Source: Calothrix sp. CSU_2_0 (lineage in GTDB: Bacteria > Cyanobacteriota > Cyanobacteriia > Cyanobacteriales > Nostocaceae). From it: DNA of 62,994 bases. Below, in pieces: positions 45,425-55,245 of the stretch. The stretch's first letter is position 1; each line of letters begins with the position of its first letter. Under the pieces are notes generated by a model. It was not told the origin of the DNA, ran no database searches, and was given only the letters and a program-made list of their open reading frames with translations. Both the position numbers and the translations under genes were made by a program. The stretch covers positions 1 through 62,994 of the forward strand of contig JAAUPE010000021.1 of the NCBI GenBank assembly GCA_012034595.1, read 5' to 3'.

Positions 45425-45720
45425 TTACGGAAAATGGGCAGTAATGGGGATTGGGAATTGGGCAATGGGCATTACAGCTATTTCAGGTAAATAAACCACA
45501 TCTTTTTATCTCATGCACAGAGAAATACAATAATAATGTGGTCTAAATAGATGAAAAGCAAACCTACTCAAACTTGGATATACATAACATATATAGGACA
45601 TATAAAACATATAAAACATATAAAACACATAGAACATATAAAACAAATAATTATTTCCTACCCAATCCCCAATCCCCAATCCCAATCCCAATCCCCAATC
45701 CCCAATTAACCAATTAACCA
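45425..45720. repeat. Intergenic microsatellites upstream of pntB
   Basis: The 335-bp gap contains three simple-sequence tracts. These are GGGGATTGGGAATTGGG (45445-45465), a roughly 10-bp ACATATAAAA repeat (45585-45645) and CCCAATCCCCAATCCC (45660-45708). I see no gene. Confidence 0.75.
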
Positions 45721-45735
45721 ACTTCAAGAATCAAG

Positions 45736-47196
45736 ATGACCAATAATTTATTAACAGTCGCATATATCGTTGCCAGTGCCTTATTTATCCTGAGTTTGGG
45801 GGGACTATCCAACCAGCAAACAGCAGGAAAAGGGAATATTTTCGGTATTTTAGGAATGGCGATCGCATTCGTCGCTACCGCACTTACACTCTCCAGTAAT
45901 TCCTATGGAATTTTGGCATCTGTAGTCATTCCGGGAGGAGTTATTGGTGCGATCGTAGCTTCCCGTGTCGCAATGACCTCAATGCCCGAATTGGTAGCGA
46001 TTTTGCATAGTTTCGTAGGTGCAGCAGCCGTTTTGGTTGGTATTGCCAATTACCTGCAAAAACCAGCACTACTTACCCCAGTTGAATCGACAATCCACGA
46101 AATCGAAATCTTCATTGGTGTATTTATCGGTGCTATCACCCTTTCTGGTTCAGTAATAGCCTTTGGAAAACTGCGGGGAATCATCAGCAGCAAACCTTTA
46201 CTTCTCCCTGGCAGACATTTACTCAACCTGGCAATGCTTGGTGGTTGTGTTTGGTTAGGCATCCAATTTATGGGTGTAGCGCATCCAGGAGGACTGCAAC
46301 CATTATTATTAATGTCGGCAGTTGGCTGTATTTTGGGTATTCATTTGGTATTAGCAATTGGTGGTGCTGACATGCCAGTTGTAATTTCCATGCTCAATAG
46401 TTATTCTGGTTGGGCTGCTGCTGCGGCTGGATTTATGCTATCAAACGACTTGCTCATCATTACAGGTGCATTGGTGGGAAGTAGTGGTGCCATCCTCAGC
46501 TACATCATGTGTAAAGCCATGAACCGCTCCTTTATCAGCGTCATTTTGGGAGGTTTTGGGGGAGATACCAATACAACATCTTCAACAGCAGTTGCATTAC
46601 CAACAGGGGATGCATTGACAGCAGATATTGAGGAAACAGTCGAATTTTTACGCAATGCGAAAAGTGTTGTCATCGTTCCCGGTTATGGAATGGCAGTAGC
46701 TCAAGCGCAACATCCCGTATCAGAAATTGTCAAATTGTTGCGGAGTCGGGGTATTCAGGTGCGTTTTGGAATCCATCCCGTAGCTGGAAGAATGCCGGGA
46801 CACATGAACGTACTTTTGGCGGAAGCGCATGTACCCTACGACATAGTTTTGGAAATGGATGAAATCAACGAAGATTTTACCAAAACAGATGTGGTGTTAG
46901 TAATTGGAGCTAATGATACCGTCAATCCTAGCGCTTTAGAAGACCCCAACAGTGCGATCGCGGGAATGCCAGTCATGGAAGTTTGGAAAGCGAAAACCGT
47001 TGTGGTGATGAAGCGGAGTATGGCAAGCGGTTATGCAGGGGTTGAAAATCCTTTGTTTTACAAGGAAAATACGCGGATGTTATTCGGTGATGCGAAGAAG
47101 AATGTGGATGGAATTGTCGCCAAATTGAATCAAGCAAATGAGGAAAAACCAGATGTGTTGTTAACCAGACAACTTGCTCTGTCTAATCCCGGTTAA
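45736..47196 (+). CDS. pntB: NAD(P)+ transhydrogenase beta subunit
   Basis: A 486-residue membrane protein. About nine helices (residues 1-260) form the proton channel. The C-terminal NADP(H)-binding domain III (about 300-486) has [59 protein letters not shown] and [16 protein letters not shown], all diagnostic. Complete length. The alpha-subunit genes that normally precede it are not here; two kinase genes on the other strand are. A palindromic hairpin follows the stop. Confidence 0.95.
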   Translation: MTNNLLTVAYIVASALFILSLGGLSNQQTAGKGNIFGILGMAIAFVATALTLSSNSYGILASVVIPGGVIGAIVASRVAMTSMPELVAILHSFVGAAAVLVGIANYLQKPALLTPVESTIHEIEIFIGVFIGAITLSGSVIAFGKLRGIISSKPLLLPGRHLLNLAMLGGCVWLGIQFMGVAHPGGLQPLLLMSAVGCILGIHLVLAIGGADMPVVISMLNSYSGWAAAAAGFMLSNDLLIITGALVGSSGAILSYIMCKAMNRSFISVILGGFGGDTNTTSSTAVALPTGDALTADIEETVEFLRNAKSVVIVPGYGMAVAQAQHPVSEIVKLLRSRGIQVRFGIHPVAGRMPGHMNVLLAEAHVPYDIVLEMDEINEDFTKTDVVLVIGANDTVNPSALEDPNSAIAGMPVMEVWKAKTVVVMKRSMASGYAGVENPLFYKENTRMLFGDAKKNVDGIVAKLNQANEEKPDVLLTRQLALSNPG

Positions 47197-47207
47197 TTTA
47201 TTTTATT

Positions 47208-47236
47208 ATATCCCCGACTTCAGAAGCCGGGGATAT
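47208..47236. terminator. ATATCCCCG hairpin after pntB
   Basis: ATATCCCCG (47208-47216) pairs with CGGGGATAT (47228-47236), with an inner CTTC/GAAG pairing. It lies between convergent pntB and the FG-GAP gene, so it can serve both. Same family as 18153-18178. Confidence 0.65.
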
Positions 47237-47255
47237 GAAAAATGATTGATGATTA

Positions 47256-48578
47256 CTATAAGAAAACCCAACCTTTGGGAAGAGGAATTATATTAGCAAC
47301 ACCATTATCTTGAACTTTTAAGTTATCTAAAAACCAAAGTTGATTTTCGCCAGTTTGAAAATTACGCCATAATAAATCGCTTTTTCCATCACCGTTGTAA
47401 TCACCAATATTAAAATCCCAATTTAAGTCTATAATTGCAGGAAAAGAGTTTGCTTTTTCAATTACACCTGTTGCTAAATTATTTTCATCAACTGGTGAAA
47501 TACTAATTTTCCAAATCGTATTTTCACCCGTTTTATAATTTCGCCATACTAAATCGCTTTTACCATCACCATTAGTATCGACAACACCAAAATCCCAATT
47601 CAAATCAGGAAGTTTATCAACAAGAGCACGATAATTATATTCTAAGCCATTATCTTTTAAAAACCAAATAGTATTGTCACCAGTTCTATAATTTCGCCAG
47701 ACTAAGTCAGTTTTACCATTACCATCTGTATCAGCAATTTTGAATTTCCAATCTAAATCTCCAACTGTGGGTAACAACCCCTCTGTTTCAATGTTAAGAC
47801 CACTTTCATTCAAAATCCAACTATAAATTTGACCAGTTTCACGATTATACCAAATCAAATCACTTCTAGTATCACCGTTAGAATTAGCAATTTCAAAATC
47901 CCATTTCGCGTCACTAACATCACTATTAACCGGATTTAGAAATGAGAATCCACTTATTGTTTCGCGATTCATTTGCCAAACAATATTTTGTCCAGTTTTA
48001 TAATTTCGCCAAATCAAATCCATCTTGCGATCGCCATTTGTATCTCCTAGTTTAAAATTCCAATTAGGAATATCAGAATCAACTATGGGAAGAACATAGA
48101 AATCTTTTAATACATTACTACCATCCATCAACCAAACAGTATTTTGACCAGTTACAAAATTACGCCATACTAAATCGCTTTTACCATCCCCATCCATATC
48201 ACCAACCTGGTATTTCCAATTCTCATCAGTTCTAAAATTAATGCTTACGTTCGCATTATCAACAGACGAACCATTCATCAACCACCAGTTATTATCATGA
48301 GTCAAATTATTATGCCAGAAAATATCAGTTTTCCCATCCCCATTAAAATCTGGATTTATCCACCATGATTTGTCAGGTTGTTGTTGTGAAGGATTTGCAC
48401 CTAATGGTTGTACAAGGGGTTCGTGACGTAATGATGCGGATGATTTACCTGGCAGGGGTAAGCTGATATTTCCCTTGTCTGTAAAACTTTCGGTTGATAA
48501 AGGTACAGAAGAATTAGTCGAATGATTAAAATTACGATGATTTGAAGAAACTGCAAAGCTATTATCTGACGTAAGCAT
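47256..48578 (-). CDS. FG-GAP/VCBS repeat protein
   Basis: A 440-residue protein built of about eight ~45-residue repeats after a Ser/Asn-rich N-terminus. Each repeat carries a calcium-loop-like motif such as DFNGDGKTDIFWHN, DMDGDGKSDLVWRN or DTNGDRKMDLIWRN, followed by TGQNTVWLMDG. This gives a seven/eight-bladed beta-propeller typical of secreted or surface proteins. No obvious signal peptide is present; export could be by another route. Function is unknown. Confidence 0.88.
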   Translation of the reverse strand: MLTSDNSFAVSSNHRNFNHSTNSSVPLSTESFTDKGNISLPLPGKSSASLRHEPLVQPLGANPSQQQPDKSWWINPDFNGDGKTDIFWHNNLTHDNNWWLMNGSSVDNANVSINFRTDENWKYQVGDMDGDGKSDLVWRNFVTGQNTVWLMDGSNVLKDFYVLPIVDSDIPNWNFKLGDTNGDRKMDLIWRNYKTGQNIVWQMNRETISGFSFLNPVNSDVSDAKWDFEIANSNGDTRSDLIWYNRETGQIYSWILNESGLNIETEGLLPTVGDLDWKFKIADTDGNGKTDLVWRNYRTGDNTIWFLKDNGLEYNYRALVDKLPDLNWDFGVVDTNGDGKSDLVWRNYKTGENTIWKISISPVDENNLATGVIEKANSFPAIIDLNWDFNIGDYNGDGKSDLLWRNFQTGENQLWFLDNLKVQDNGVANIIPLPKGWVFL

Positions 48579-48821
48579 AAAAATAAAGTATATATAATTA
48601 CTTCCAATCTTCTAACTATTTTTTCTGATTACGTCAAGCTTTATACGTGTTCTTACTTAGGAAAATACAAAATCCTTTCTAGATAGTACTTGTATTGATG
48701 TTTTCACGATATTTAAAACTAATACTTTCTACTTTCTACGTGTAAATACTGCAATTAATCTGGTAAATTAAGCATAATATTTTGATAAATCTGCTTCTAT
48801 GGCTCATACAAAATCCATTCT

Positions 48822-48896
48822 AACTTCTAACTCCTAACTTCTAACTTCTAACTTCTAACTCCTAACTTCTAACTCCTAACTCCTAACTTCTGACTT
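48822..48896. repeat. CTAACTTCTAACTCCTAA low-complexity repeat
   Basis: About nine units of TAACTTC/TAACTCC abutting the 3' end of the acyltransferase gene, in the 304-bp gap that separates it from the FG-GAP gene. Apart from the repeat and an AT-rich stretch, I see nothing in the gap. Confidence 0.75.
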
Positions 48897-50202
48897 CTCG
48901 ATATGTTTTAAATTTTGCGGCAGGAATCTCAATTAAATAGTAGGTAACAGTAGCTAAAATTGACGATAAAATTAAGGTTGCAGTTATTCTTAAAACGAAA
49001 GCTTCTAATGGAATGTCTGAAGTGAATATGGGTGTAATTTTTTGAACAATTGGCATATGCCATAAATATACACCATAGGATAAATTACCCGTAATTTCTA
49101 ATGCTCTAATTGGATTTTTTAAGATATTCGTAAATGATAATTTCTCATTCTTCGTATATGATTCATATCTTTTTAGTTCAAAAGTAAAAATAAAAAAAGA
49201 TGTGATTATGGCTGTTAGAGGTTGAAGAATAAATATTGTGGTGTCAGTTCTAAAACCACCAGGACGATTTGGTAATCCAAATAGTTCTTGATGGTATCCA
49301 TGATGTGCCGTAAATAAATATAGTAGAATCATTAACGCGATCGCAAAAAATTTAGCACTAATAGAAGATAATGAATCAAACTGAAAAAAATTGATTTTAT
49401 TTTTATTTTTATGGTTATTATTTATATTCAGAAAGGTATTTGAGTTTATTATCTGATTCTGCTTATAATATTTCATCAGTGGATTAATTAAAAACCCACA
49501 AATAAATAAATCAAGATTATTAATTAATGGAGCATACCAGTATTTAAATGCATACGCAAACTGTTCTTTTATTTGTTTTTGGAAACCTGATAAGATAATA
49601 ACTTTAATTAAAAAAACTGCAATTATAACTATAAAAAATAAACCAATAGCACGCCTGGTATTGATTATTGAAGCAGTTAATATACTGTACAGAAAAGGTA
49701 CAAGTAAGTAAAATTGAACTTCAGTAGATAGCGACCAAAGAACATCATTAAAAGGTAAATACTGTGCATGAAAATATGGTTGATATGTAAATGTTAACAA
49801 TCGTAAAATATAGCCCCAATTTGACATTTTTAGAATATCTGTATAAACAAAAATAGATAATATAAGTGAAGTAAAATAGTAAAGTGGAACAATCCTTAAA
49901 GCTCGATTATACCAAAAATTAAAAATTCCTTTTGTATCGACAGTATAACGACCGGAATAAAAAGCTTTACCCATCAAATAACCAGATAAGCAGAAAAAAA
50001 TCCAGACTGCAACTAATCCATGACTAAATGTAATCCAACTAAAGTCATAACCTAAATAAGTAATCGAATTTCTTGGAGGTGTACAATGGAGAACTATTAC
50101 CATTAAACAGGCAATTCCACGTAATGCGAGAAGTACATCAAGATTGTTCGTACTAACTCTCAAGTCTTTGTGAGATGATGATTTGGAGGTAATATTATTC
50201 AC
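48883..50202 (-). CDS. Acyltransferase 3 family membrane protein
   Basis: A 439-residue integral membrane protein with about ten helices. Family signatures are LRGIACLMVIVLHC near residue 28 (R/H at the active site), WSLSTEVQFYLLVPFLY near 155 and LSYGVYLWHMPIVQ near 380. Acyltransferase-3 proteins O-acetylate surface polysaccharides, lipids or secondary metabolites. With no polysaccharide genes nearby, the substrate stays open. A slightly AT-richer codon choice than its neighbours hints at horizontal origin, but weakly. Confidence 0.92.
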   Translation of the reverse strand: MNNITSKSSSHKDLRVSTNNLDVLLALRGIACLMVIVLHCTPPRNSITYLGYDFSWITFSHGLVAVWIFFCLSGYLMGKAFYSGRYTVDTKGIFNFWYNRALRIVPLYYFTSLILSIFVYTDILKMSNWGYILRLLTFTYQPYFHAQYLPFNDVLWSLSTEVQFYLLVPFLYSILTASIINTRRAIGLFFIVIIAVFLIKVIILSGFQKQIKEQFAYAFKYWYAPLINNLDLFICGFLINPLMKYYKQNQIINSNTFLNINNNHKNKNKINFFQFDSLSSISAKFFAIALMILLYLFTAHHGYHQELFGLPNRPGGFRTDTTIFILQPLTAIITSFFIFTFELKRYESYTKNEKLSFTNILKNPIRALEITGNLSYGVYLWHMPIVQKITPIFTSDIPLEAFVLRITATLILSSILATVTYYLIEIPAAKFKTYREVRS

Positions 50203-50361
50203 GAAAGTTTATCAGGAAAAATTTAATGACAAAAATAAGAACGCACAATATAGACTAGTTTCAATTAATACTGAAATATTTGTTGATTTCAGCACAGAAG
50301 TGACAGAATTTAAAATACACCGTTAGATAAAACCAAGTACATATCCTAACTCATCCACTAT

Positions 50362-51672
50362 ATGCATAGAGAATATCAGCAACGCCGATCGCAATTAATG
50401 GCGAAAATTGGTAATGGAACAGCGATTTTTCGCAGTGCCCCAATGGCAGTCATGCACAACGACGTTGAGTATAATTACCGTCAAGATAGCGATTTTTTCT
50501 ATTTAACAGGGCTAAACGAACCGCAAGCTGTGGCTGTTTTAGCACCACACCATCCCGAACATCAATTTGTCCTGTTTGTACAGCCGAAGGATAGGGAAAA
50601 GGAAGTATGGAGTGGTTATCGTTGTGGAGTAGAAGCTGCAAAAGCATTTTATGGTGCAGACGAAGCTTACCCCATCAACGAACTAAATGAGAAGTTACCA
50701 CAATATTTAGAAAAAGCCGATCGCATTTATTATCATCTGGGACGCGATCGCAATTTTAATGACAGAATTCTCTCCCATTGGCAAAGCTTAATGCGGACAT
50801 ACCCCAAACGGGGAACTGGACCAATTGCAATTGAAGATACTGGACCAATTCTCCACGGTTTGCGGTTAGTTAAAAGCAAGGCTGAGTTGGAATTAATGCG
50901 AAAAGCAGCAGATATTGCTGTGGAAGCTCATAACCATGCGATCGCATTTACCCAACCTGGACGCTACGAATACGAAGTCCAAGCTGAAATCGAATACATT
51001 TTTCGCAAACGGGGGGCAATTGGTCCAGCATATCCCTCGATAGTGGCATCAGGGAAAAATGCTTGTGTGCTGCATTACATCGAAAATAACTGTCAAATGC
51101 AAGATGGTCAATTACTACTAATCGACGCTGGTTGTGCTTACGGTTACTACAACTCTGATGTTACCCGCACTTTCCCCGTCGGTGGCAAATTTACACCCGA
51201 ACAGAAAATACTGTATGAAATTGTCCTGGAAGCGCAGAAGAAAGCCATAGCCCAAGTTCAACCCGGAAACCCCTATAATCTTGCCCATGATGTCGCTGTC
51301 CGTACCCTCACAGAAGGTTTAGTCGAGATTGGCTTACTTGTAGGTGAAATTGACAAACTCATTGAAGAGGAGAAATATAAACCTTTTTACATGCACCGTA
51401 CTGGACATTGGCTGGGTTTAGATGTGCATGATGTAGGTGTCTATCAATACGGTGACGACAAACCGCAAATTTTACAAGCTGGTCAAGTGTTGACGGTAGA
51501 ACCAGGACTTTATATTGTTCCAGATACAAAACCAGCCGAAGGACAGCCAGAAATCGACGAACGTTGGGTTGGTATTGGTATACGTATCGAGGATGATGTT
51601 TTAGTCACATCCACAGGGAATGATGTGTTGACTGCTGCTGTGCCCAAGGAGGTTGACGATTTTCACCCGTAG
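50362..51672 (+). CDS. pepP: Aminopeptidase P (Xaa-Pro aminopeptidase)
   Basis: A 436-residue metallopeptidase. The N-terminal AMP_N domain has VEYNYRQDSDFFYLTGLNEPQAV. The C-terminal pita-bread domain contains the five metal ligands in IDAGCAYGYYNSDVTRTFP (two Asp), HRTGHWLGLDVHD (His), VEPGLYIVP (Glu) and GIRIEDDVLV (Glu). It removes N-terminal residues preceding proline. Full length; divergent from the acyltransferase gene with a 159-bp gap. Confidence 0.95.
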   Translation: MHREYQQRRSQLMAKIGNGTAIFRSAPMAVMHNDVEYNYRQDSDFFYLTGLNEPQAVAVLAPHHPEHQFVLFVQPKDREKEVWSGYRCGVEAAKAFYGADEAYPINELNEKLPQYLEKADRIYYHLGRDRNFNDRILSHWQSLMRTYPKRGTGPIAIEDTGPILHGLRLVKSKAELELMRKAADIAVEAHNHAIAFTQPGRYEYEVQAEIEYIFRKRGAIGPAYPSIVASGKNACVLHYIENNCQMQDGQLLLIDAGCAYGYYNSDVTRTFPVGGKFTPEQKILYEIVLEAQKKAIAQVQPGNPYNLAHDVAVRTLTEGLVEIGLLVGEIDKLIEEEKYKPFYMHRTGHWLGLDVHDVGVYQYGDDKPQILQAGQVLTVEPGLYIVPDTKPAEGQPEIDERWVGIGIRIEDDVLVTSTGNDVLTAAVPKEVDDFHP

Positions 51673-51756
51673 GGGCAAACGGCTGTTTGCCCGAATTTCC
51701 AGGGTTGTTTGCCCAAATTCCCAGGGTTATTTGCCCGAATTTTTACCAATTTCAAG

Positions 51757-51781
51757 AGAGACGTTCCACCGGAACGTCTCT
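51757..51781. terminator. GTAGAGACG-family palindrome after pepP
   Basis: AGAGACGTTCC and GGAACGTCTCT form a perfect 11-bp stem with an ACC loop. It lies between convergent pepP and the Nudix gene. Just upstream (51675-51745) are three copies of a CCCGAATTTCCAGGGTTGTTTG-like phrase. Confidence 0.65.
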
Positions 51782-51804
51782 ACGGGTTAAATCATGTCAA
51801 TTAT

Positions 51805-52230
51805 TTATTGATTTGTGGATTCGTACTTGACAAATTGTTTCAAAATCCGTCGAAGTGATGATTTCTTGACATGTTTGACAGCTTCCTTCGCTTTCACCCA
51901 CTGCTTTATCCGTTTACCAGATTCCGGAAAGCGATCGCTCTCGATTTGTACGGGCAGCGAGTACATTTTTACAGAGTAGATTTTGCCATTTTTACGATAT
52001 TTGTAGCTACCAAATTGATTTGGGTTAATTTGTCCGAGAACTCCTGCTTCCTCCCAAGCTTCCTTTGCAGCAGAATCCTGTGGACTCATTTTATCTGCAA
52101 TCCCGCCTTTGGGTATAACCCAATCTTGTTGACTGCGAGTAGTAATCAATAGTACCTCAATAGCTCCATTATTCACGCGATACGGAACTACGCCAGATTG
52201 TTTTAATACTTTGTTAGTTTTTTGTCCCAT
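51805..52230 (-). CDS. Nudix hydrolase
   Basis: A 141-residue Nudix protein. The box reads GGIADKMSPQDSAAKEAWEEAGVLG (about 41-65), with the AAKEAWEEAGV core and the Met-Ser-Pro variant seen in diphosphoinositol-polyphosphate-type members. The N-terminal QSGVVPYR and basic C-terminus support that subgroup. The substrate could be diadenosine or inositol polyphosphates, or nucleotide diphosphates; sequence alone does not settle it. Confidence 0.92.
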   Translation of the reverse strand: MGQKTNKVLKQSGVVPYRVNNGAIEVLLITTRSQQDWVIPKGGIADKMSPQDSAAKEAWEEAGVLGQINPNQFGSYKYRKNGKIYSVKMYSLPVQIESDRFPESGKRIKQWVKAKEAVKHVKKSSLRRILKQFVKYESTNQ

Positions 52231-52500
52231 CTACGTATGCAGTTACTATCTTTATTCTGTAAGTTATATAATTTTTACCTCAAAAATCCAGAGATGGTGC
52301 GATCGCATTCCAAATTAATCAGAAAATATCATCAAAAACTTGCTCAGTATAAGCATGTAACTTTATTTTGACAACCTTTTCTAACTTAGGAATTAAAAAA
52401 CTCTGAATATTGCAACATTAGTACCAGAACATTAAGCGAATTCTGAATTAAGCTGATAGAAGTATTGAATAAAAGCATTTAATAAAAGCTTTCTTGATTC

Positions 52501-53277
52501 ATGTGTCAACTGCTGGGTATGAACTGCAATGTCCCAACGGATATTTGCTTCTCTTTTGAAGGATTTTGTGCCAGGGGAGGCAAAACTGATGACCATAAGG
52601 ATGGTTGGGGAATTGCATTCTTTGAAGGAAAGGGATGTAGAATGTTCCTCGATGCGAAATCATCAGTATCATCTCCAATTGCGGCACTTGTAAGACGCTA
52701 TCCCATCCATTCCAACCATGTTATAGCCCATATTCGCAAAGCTACCCAAGGAGAAATCACTCTCGAAAATTGTCATCCATTTCGACGCGAACTTTGGGGA
52801 AGATATTGGGTATTTGCCCATAATGGGGATTTACCAGGTTTTAATCCAGAGAATTTAAGTTTTTATCAACCTGTGGGTACTACTGATAGCGAAAAAGCTT
52901 TTTGCGTAATTTTGGAAACTTTAAGAAAGCAGTTTCCTTTGCAAAAGCCAAGTTTAGAGGAGTTATATCCGGTATTGGAAAAGATTACAAGAAAGCTGGC
53001 AAATATAGGTATTTTTAATTACTTGTTTTCTGATGGTGACTATTTCTTTGCCCATTGTTCTACAAAGCTTTGTTACATAGTACGTCAAGCACCTTTTGCC
53101 GCAGCGCATTTAATCGATGAAGATTTGATGGTAGATTTTAGGGAGTTGACGACACCGGAAGATCGGGTTGCTGTGATTGCAACTACACCACTTACCGATA
53201 ATGAGGTTTGGACGCATTTACAACCGGGTGAGTTATTAGCTTTTCGGGATGGTAAGGTAATCAGTATTGAGTGTTGA
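52501..53277 (+). CDS. Class II glutamine amidotransferase (YafJ-type)
   Basis: A 258-residue N-terminal-nucleophile amidotransferase. Cys2 follows the initiator Met (MCQLLGMNC), as required for the catalytic N-terminus. Other conserved blocks are GGKTDDHKDGWGIAFFEGKG, HIRKATQGEITLENCHPF, WVFAHNGDLPGF and TDSEKAFC. It hydrolyses a gamma-glutamyl amide; the acceptor is unknown for this stand-alone family. A 270-bp gap upstream holds no feature I can name. Confidence 0.92.
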   Translation: MCQLLGMNCNVPTDICFSFEGFCARGGKTDDHKDGWGIAFFEGKGCRMFLDAKSSVSSPIAALVRRYPIHSNHVIAHIRKATQGEITLENCHPFRRELWGRYWVFAHNGDLPGFNPENLSFYQPVGTTDSEKAFCVILETLRKQFPLQKPSLEELYPVLEKITRKLANIGIFNYLFSDGDYFFAHCSTKLCYIVRQAPFAAAHLIDEDLMVDFRELTTPEDRVAVIATTPLTDNEVWTHLQPGELLAFRDGKVISIEC

Positions 53278-53434
53278 ATAAAAGAGTTTTTAACGCAGAG
53301 AGAAGTTTGCGGGAGGTTAGGGTAGAGGTTCGCGGAGAATATTGCTTTTTATGATATTCCTAAAATAGGATTCTTTGTTTTATGAAAAATACTGAATTTT
53401 ATCAAACATTTAATTTTACAGACATCATAAATCC

Positions 53435-53629
53435 TCAAAATCTACGCGATCGCAATTTTGCCAAACCGCTTTGGTCATATTCTCCATTAAGTCCAACCCG
53501 TTCTGGAGCAATTGATTGAGTCGCTGCTGTAGTCACACTTTGCTGTATTGGCTGCGTTTGTTGGGGAACAGGATTGACTTGTGCATTTTGAGGTTTTTCG
53601 AGTCCAAAAAGTCTTTTTAACCAACCCAT
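53435..53629 (-). CDS. Small hypothetical protein
   Basis: A 64-residue protein: MGWLKRLFGLEKPQ, a Gln/Pro/Thr-rich linker, then APERVGLNGEYDQSGLAKLRSR. The tidy amphipathic start and the RVGLNGEYDQSGLAK block look conserved in cyanobacteria. The end falls at a HIP1 site (53444-53451), and the protein may be shorter than its relatives, but no other frame extends it. Function is unknown. Confidence 0.6.
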   Translation of the reverse strand: MGWLKRLFGLEKPQNAQVNPVPQQTQPIQQSVTTAATQSIAPERVGLNGEYDQSGLAKLRSRRF

Positions 53630-53776
53630 AAAATCTTTTCTCCTACTGGTAATATGATGGTATTTTCATATTTAAGTTAGCGGAAGAAATATATAACTAA
53701 CATCTATCGGTGAGAGGACATATTTTGTTGAAAAAACCTACTTTCAGCATGATTTTTAATGAATTTAAATCCCCAA

Positions 53777-54685
53777 TTAACGGTTGAGTGGCATAACATC
53801 ATGAAACAGCGAATAATCAATACAGCGTTTACCATCGCTTGTTTTCGATAAAATATCCACAAAACGCATATTCCAAACTATTTCTTCGGCAACAAATGAG
53901 TGACGTGCATGAATTGGTTGCGATACTGTTTCATCAATTCCAGTTAAAGTTACAACAATTTCCATCTCACTATCAATCATTTCTTCCATTGTGATTCCAG
54001 AAAGCGGACTATCTTCGTTTATTTGATGCATTACTAACCAGGAAAGGGCAAATAGAGGTGATTGACTCCGAACTAGCGGGATATCGTAAAAACGCCGCAT
54101 AAAATCACCTTCTTTAGTCAATTCACTCTTCACAAGACTAACGCGAACTTGCGCTTCTAAAATCCAATTTTGGCGTTTGTTAGCAACTCGAAACATCAAA
54201 GTTGGTAATCCATTATACGGTGCAATCAAAGCTACACGACTAAACATTACCCTAGCTTTAGGTAACGAAAAGCGAGCAAACATAATTCCACTTGCCATTG
54301 CCAAACCTAACAATCCTAATAACGCTTCCAGAGTGACTAATAAATTGGCGTATAATGTTTTAGGATACATTGCTCCATAGCCAATAGATGCCATTGTTTG
54401 CACGCTAAAAAAAAATGCATCAAAAAAGTTTCCTGGACGAGCGTTTGCAATGCCATCTCCACCCAAAATATATGCCCAGGCAAATATGATGTTAGCAATC
54501 AGATAACCTAAACTGACCAGGACAATAAATTTAGCCCAGGAAAGTTTTATTAGTACATGATATAAATCGTAGCGCCAACGGGAGTATGATAGTCCTTTAC
54601 TGATGATGTTAAAACCTCCATCCCGATTAATCATGCGAGGTTTTGGGGAGGTTTGACGGTGGTTTTTAGTCATGTTTTGCTTCAC
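53777..54685 (-). CDS. Inward-rectifier-type potassium channel (KirBac-like)
   Basis: A 302-residue channel. Two membrane helices (about 50-75 and 112-140) flank the selectivity filter TMASIGYGAMYP near residue 96. The C-terminal Ig-like cytoplasmic domain has PTLMFRVANKR, EAQVRVSLVK, LVMHQINEDSPLSG and DETVSQPIHARHSFVAEEI, all typical of the Kir family. Ion selectivity is inferred as K+ from the GYG. Monocistronic. Confidence 0.93.
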   Translation of the reverse strand: MKQNMTKNHRQTSPKPRMINRDGGFNIISKGLSYSRWRYDLYHVLIKLSWAKFIVLVSLGYLIANIIFAWAYILGGDGIANARPGNFFDAFFFSVQTMASIGYGAMYPKTLYANLLVTLEALLGLLGLAMASGIMFARFSLPKARVMFSRVALIAPYNGLPTLMFRVANKRQNWILEAQVRVSLVKSELTKEGDFMRRFYDIPLVRSQSPLFALSWLVMHQINEDSPLSGITMEEMIDSEMEIVVTLTGIDETVSQPIHARHSFVAEEIVWNMRFVDILSKTSDGKRCIDYSLFHDVMPLNR

Positions 54686-54810
54686 GATAAGTGGAGCTTA
54701 ACGCTAAAAGCGTATCGCACCCATAAACTAAGAATAAGTATATTTTGGGTAATGGGTAATGGGCAATGGGCAACGGATATTTACCAATTAAACCATTAAC
54801 TCATTAACAA

Positions 54811-55245
54811 CTACTCTAAATCCTTAATCATCTGCTCTAGTTCAAAATAATGACTTCCTTCTTCTTCGATCATGTCACTGATACAGTTAATTAACTCTGG
54901 ATTACTTTCTCGCACAGAAGATAACAATTGTTTATAAATTTCTATTGCTGTTTGCTCGTGGTTTTGGCTAGCAATCAAAATATCTTTGACTGATGATTTT
55001 TCTATTTCTTCAAGATTGGTACTGCGTGGTTTGGGATTTCCTTTTAAACTTACTAAAATTTCACCAATTCGTTGAGCATGAGTTAAAGATTCCTCTGCTT
55101 GTTCTTTGAGAAAGTTGACAATATCAGTCTGATTTGAATCAGTAACTACTAAAGAATAATAAGTGTAGCGAATAACTCCTGCAAACTCATATTCCATAAT
55201 ACTTTGTAGTAAATTGAGGGTTTTTCGCGAGTCAAATTCTGTCAT
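54811..55245 (-). CDS. Ferritin-like (bacterioferritin/Dps-related) protein
   Basis: A 144-residue four-helix bundle. Candidate di-iron ligands are the Glu in IMEYEFAGVIRY, Glu/His in EEQAEESLTHAQRIGE-like helix two (EESLTHA), Glu in NHEQTAIEIYKQLL and Glu/His in EEEGSHYFELEQ. That order is the ferritin-like di-iron pattern. No heme-binding Met is clear, so it may be a stand-alone ferritin-like oxidase rather than true bacterioferritin. Confidence 0.85.
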   Translation of the reverse strand: MTEFDSRKTLNLLQSIMEYEFAGVIRYTYYSLVVTDSNQTDIVNFLKEQAEESLTHAQRIGEILVSLKGNPKPRSTNLEEIEKSSVKDILIASQNHEQTAIEIYKQLLSSVRESNPELINCISDMIEEEGSHYFELEQMIKDLE

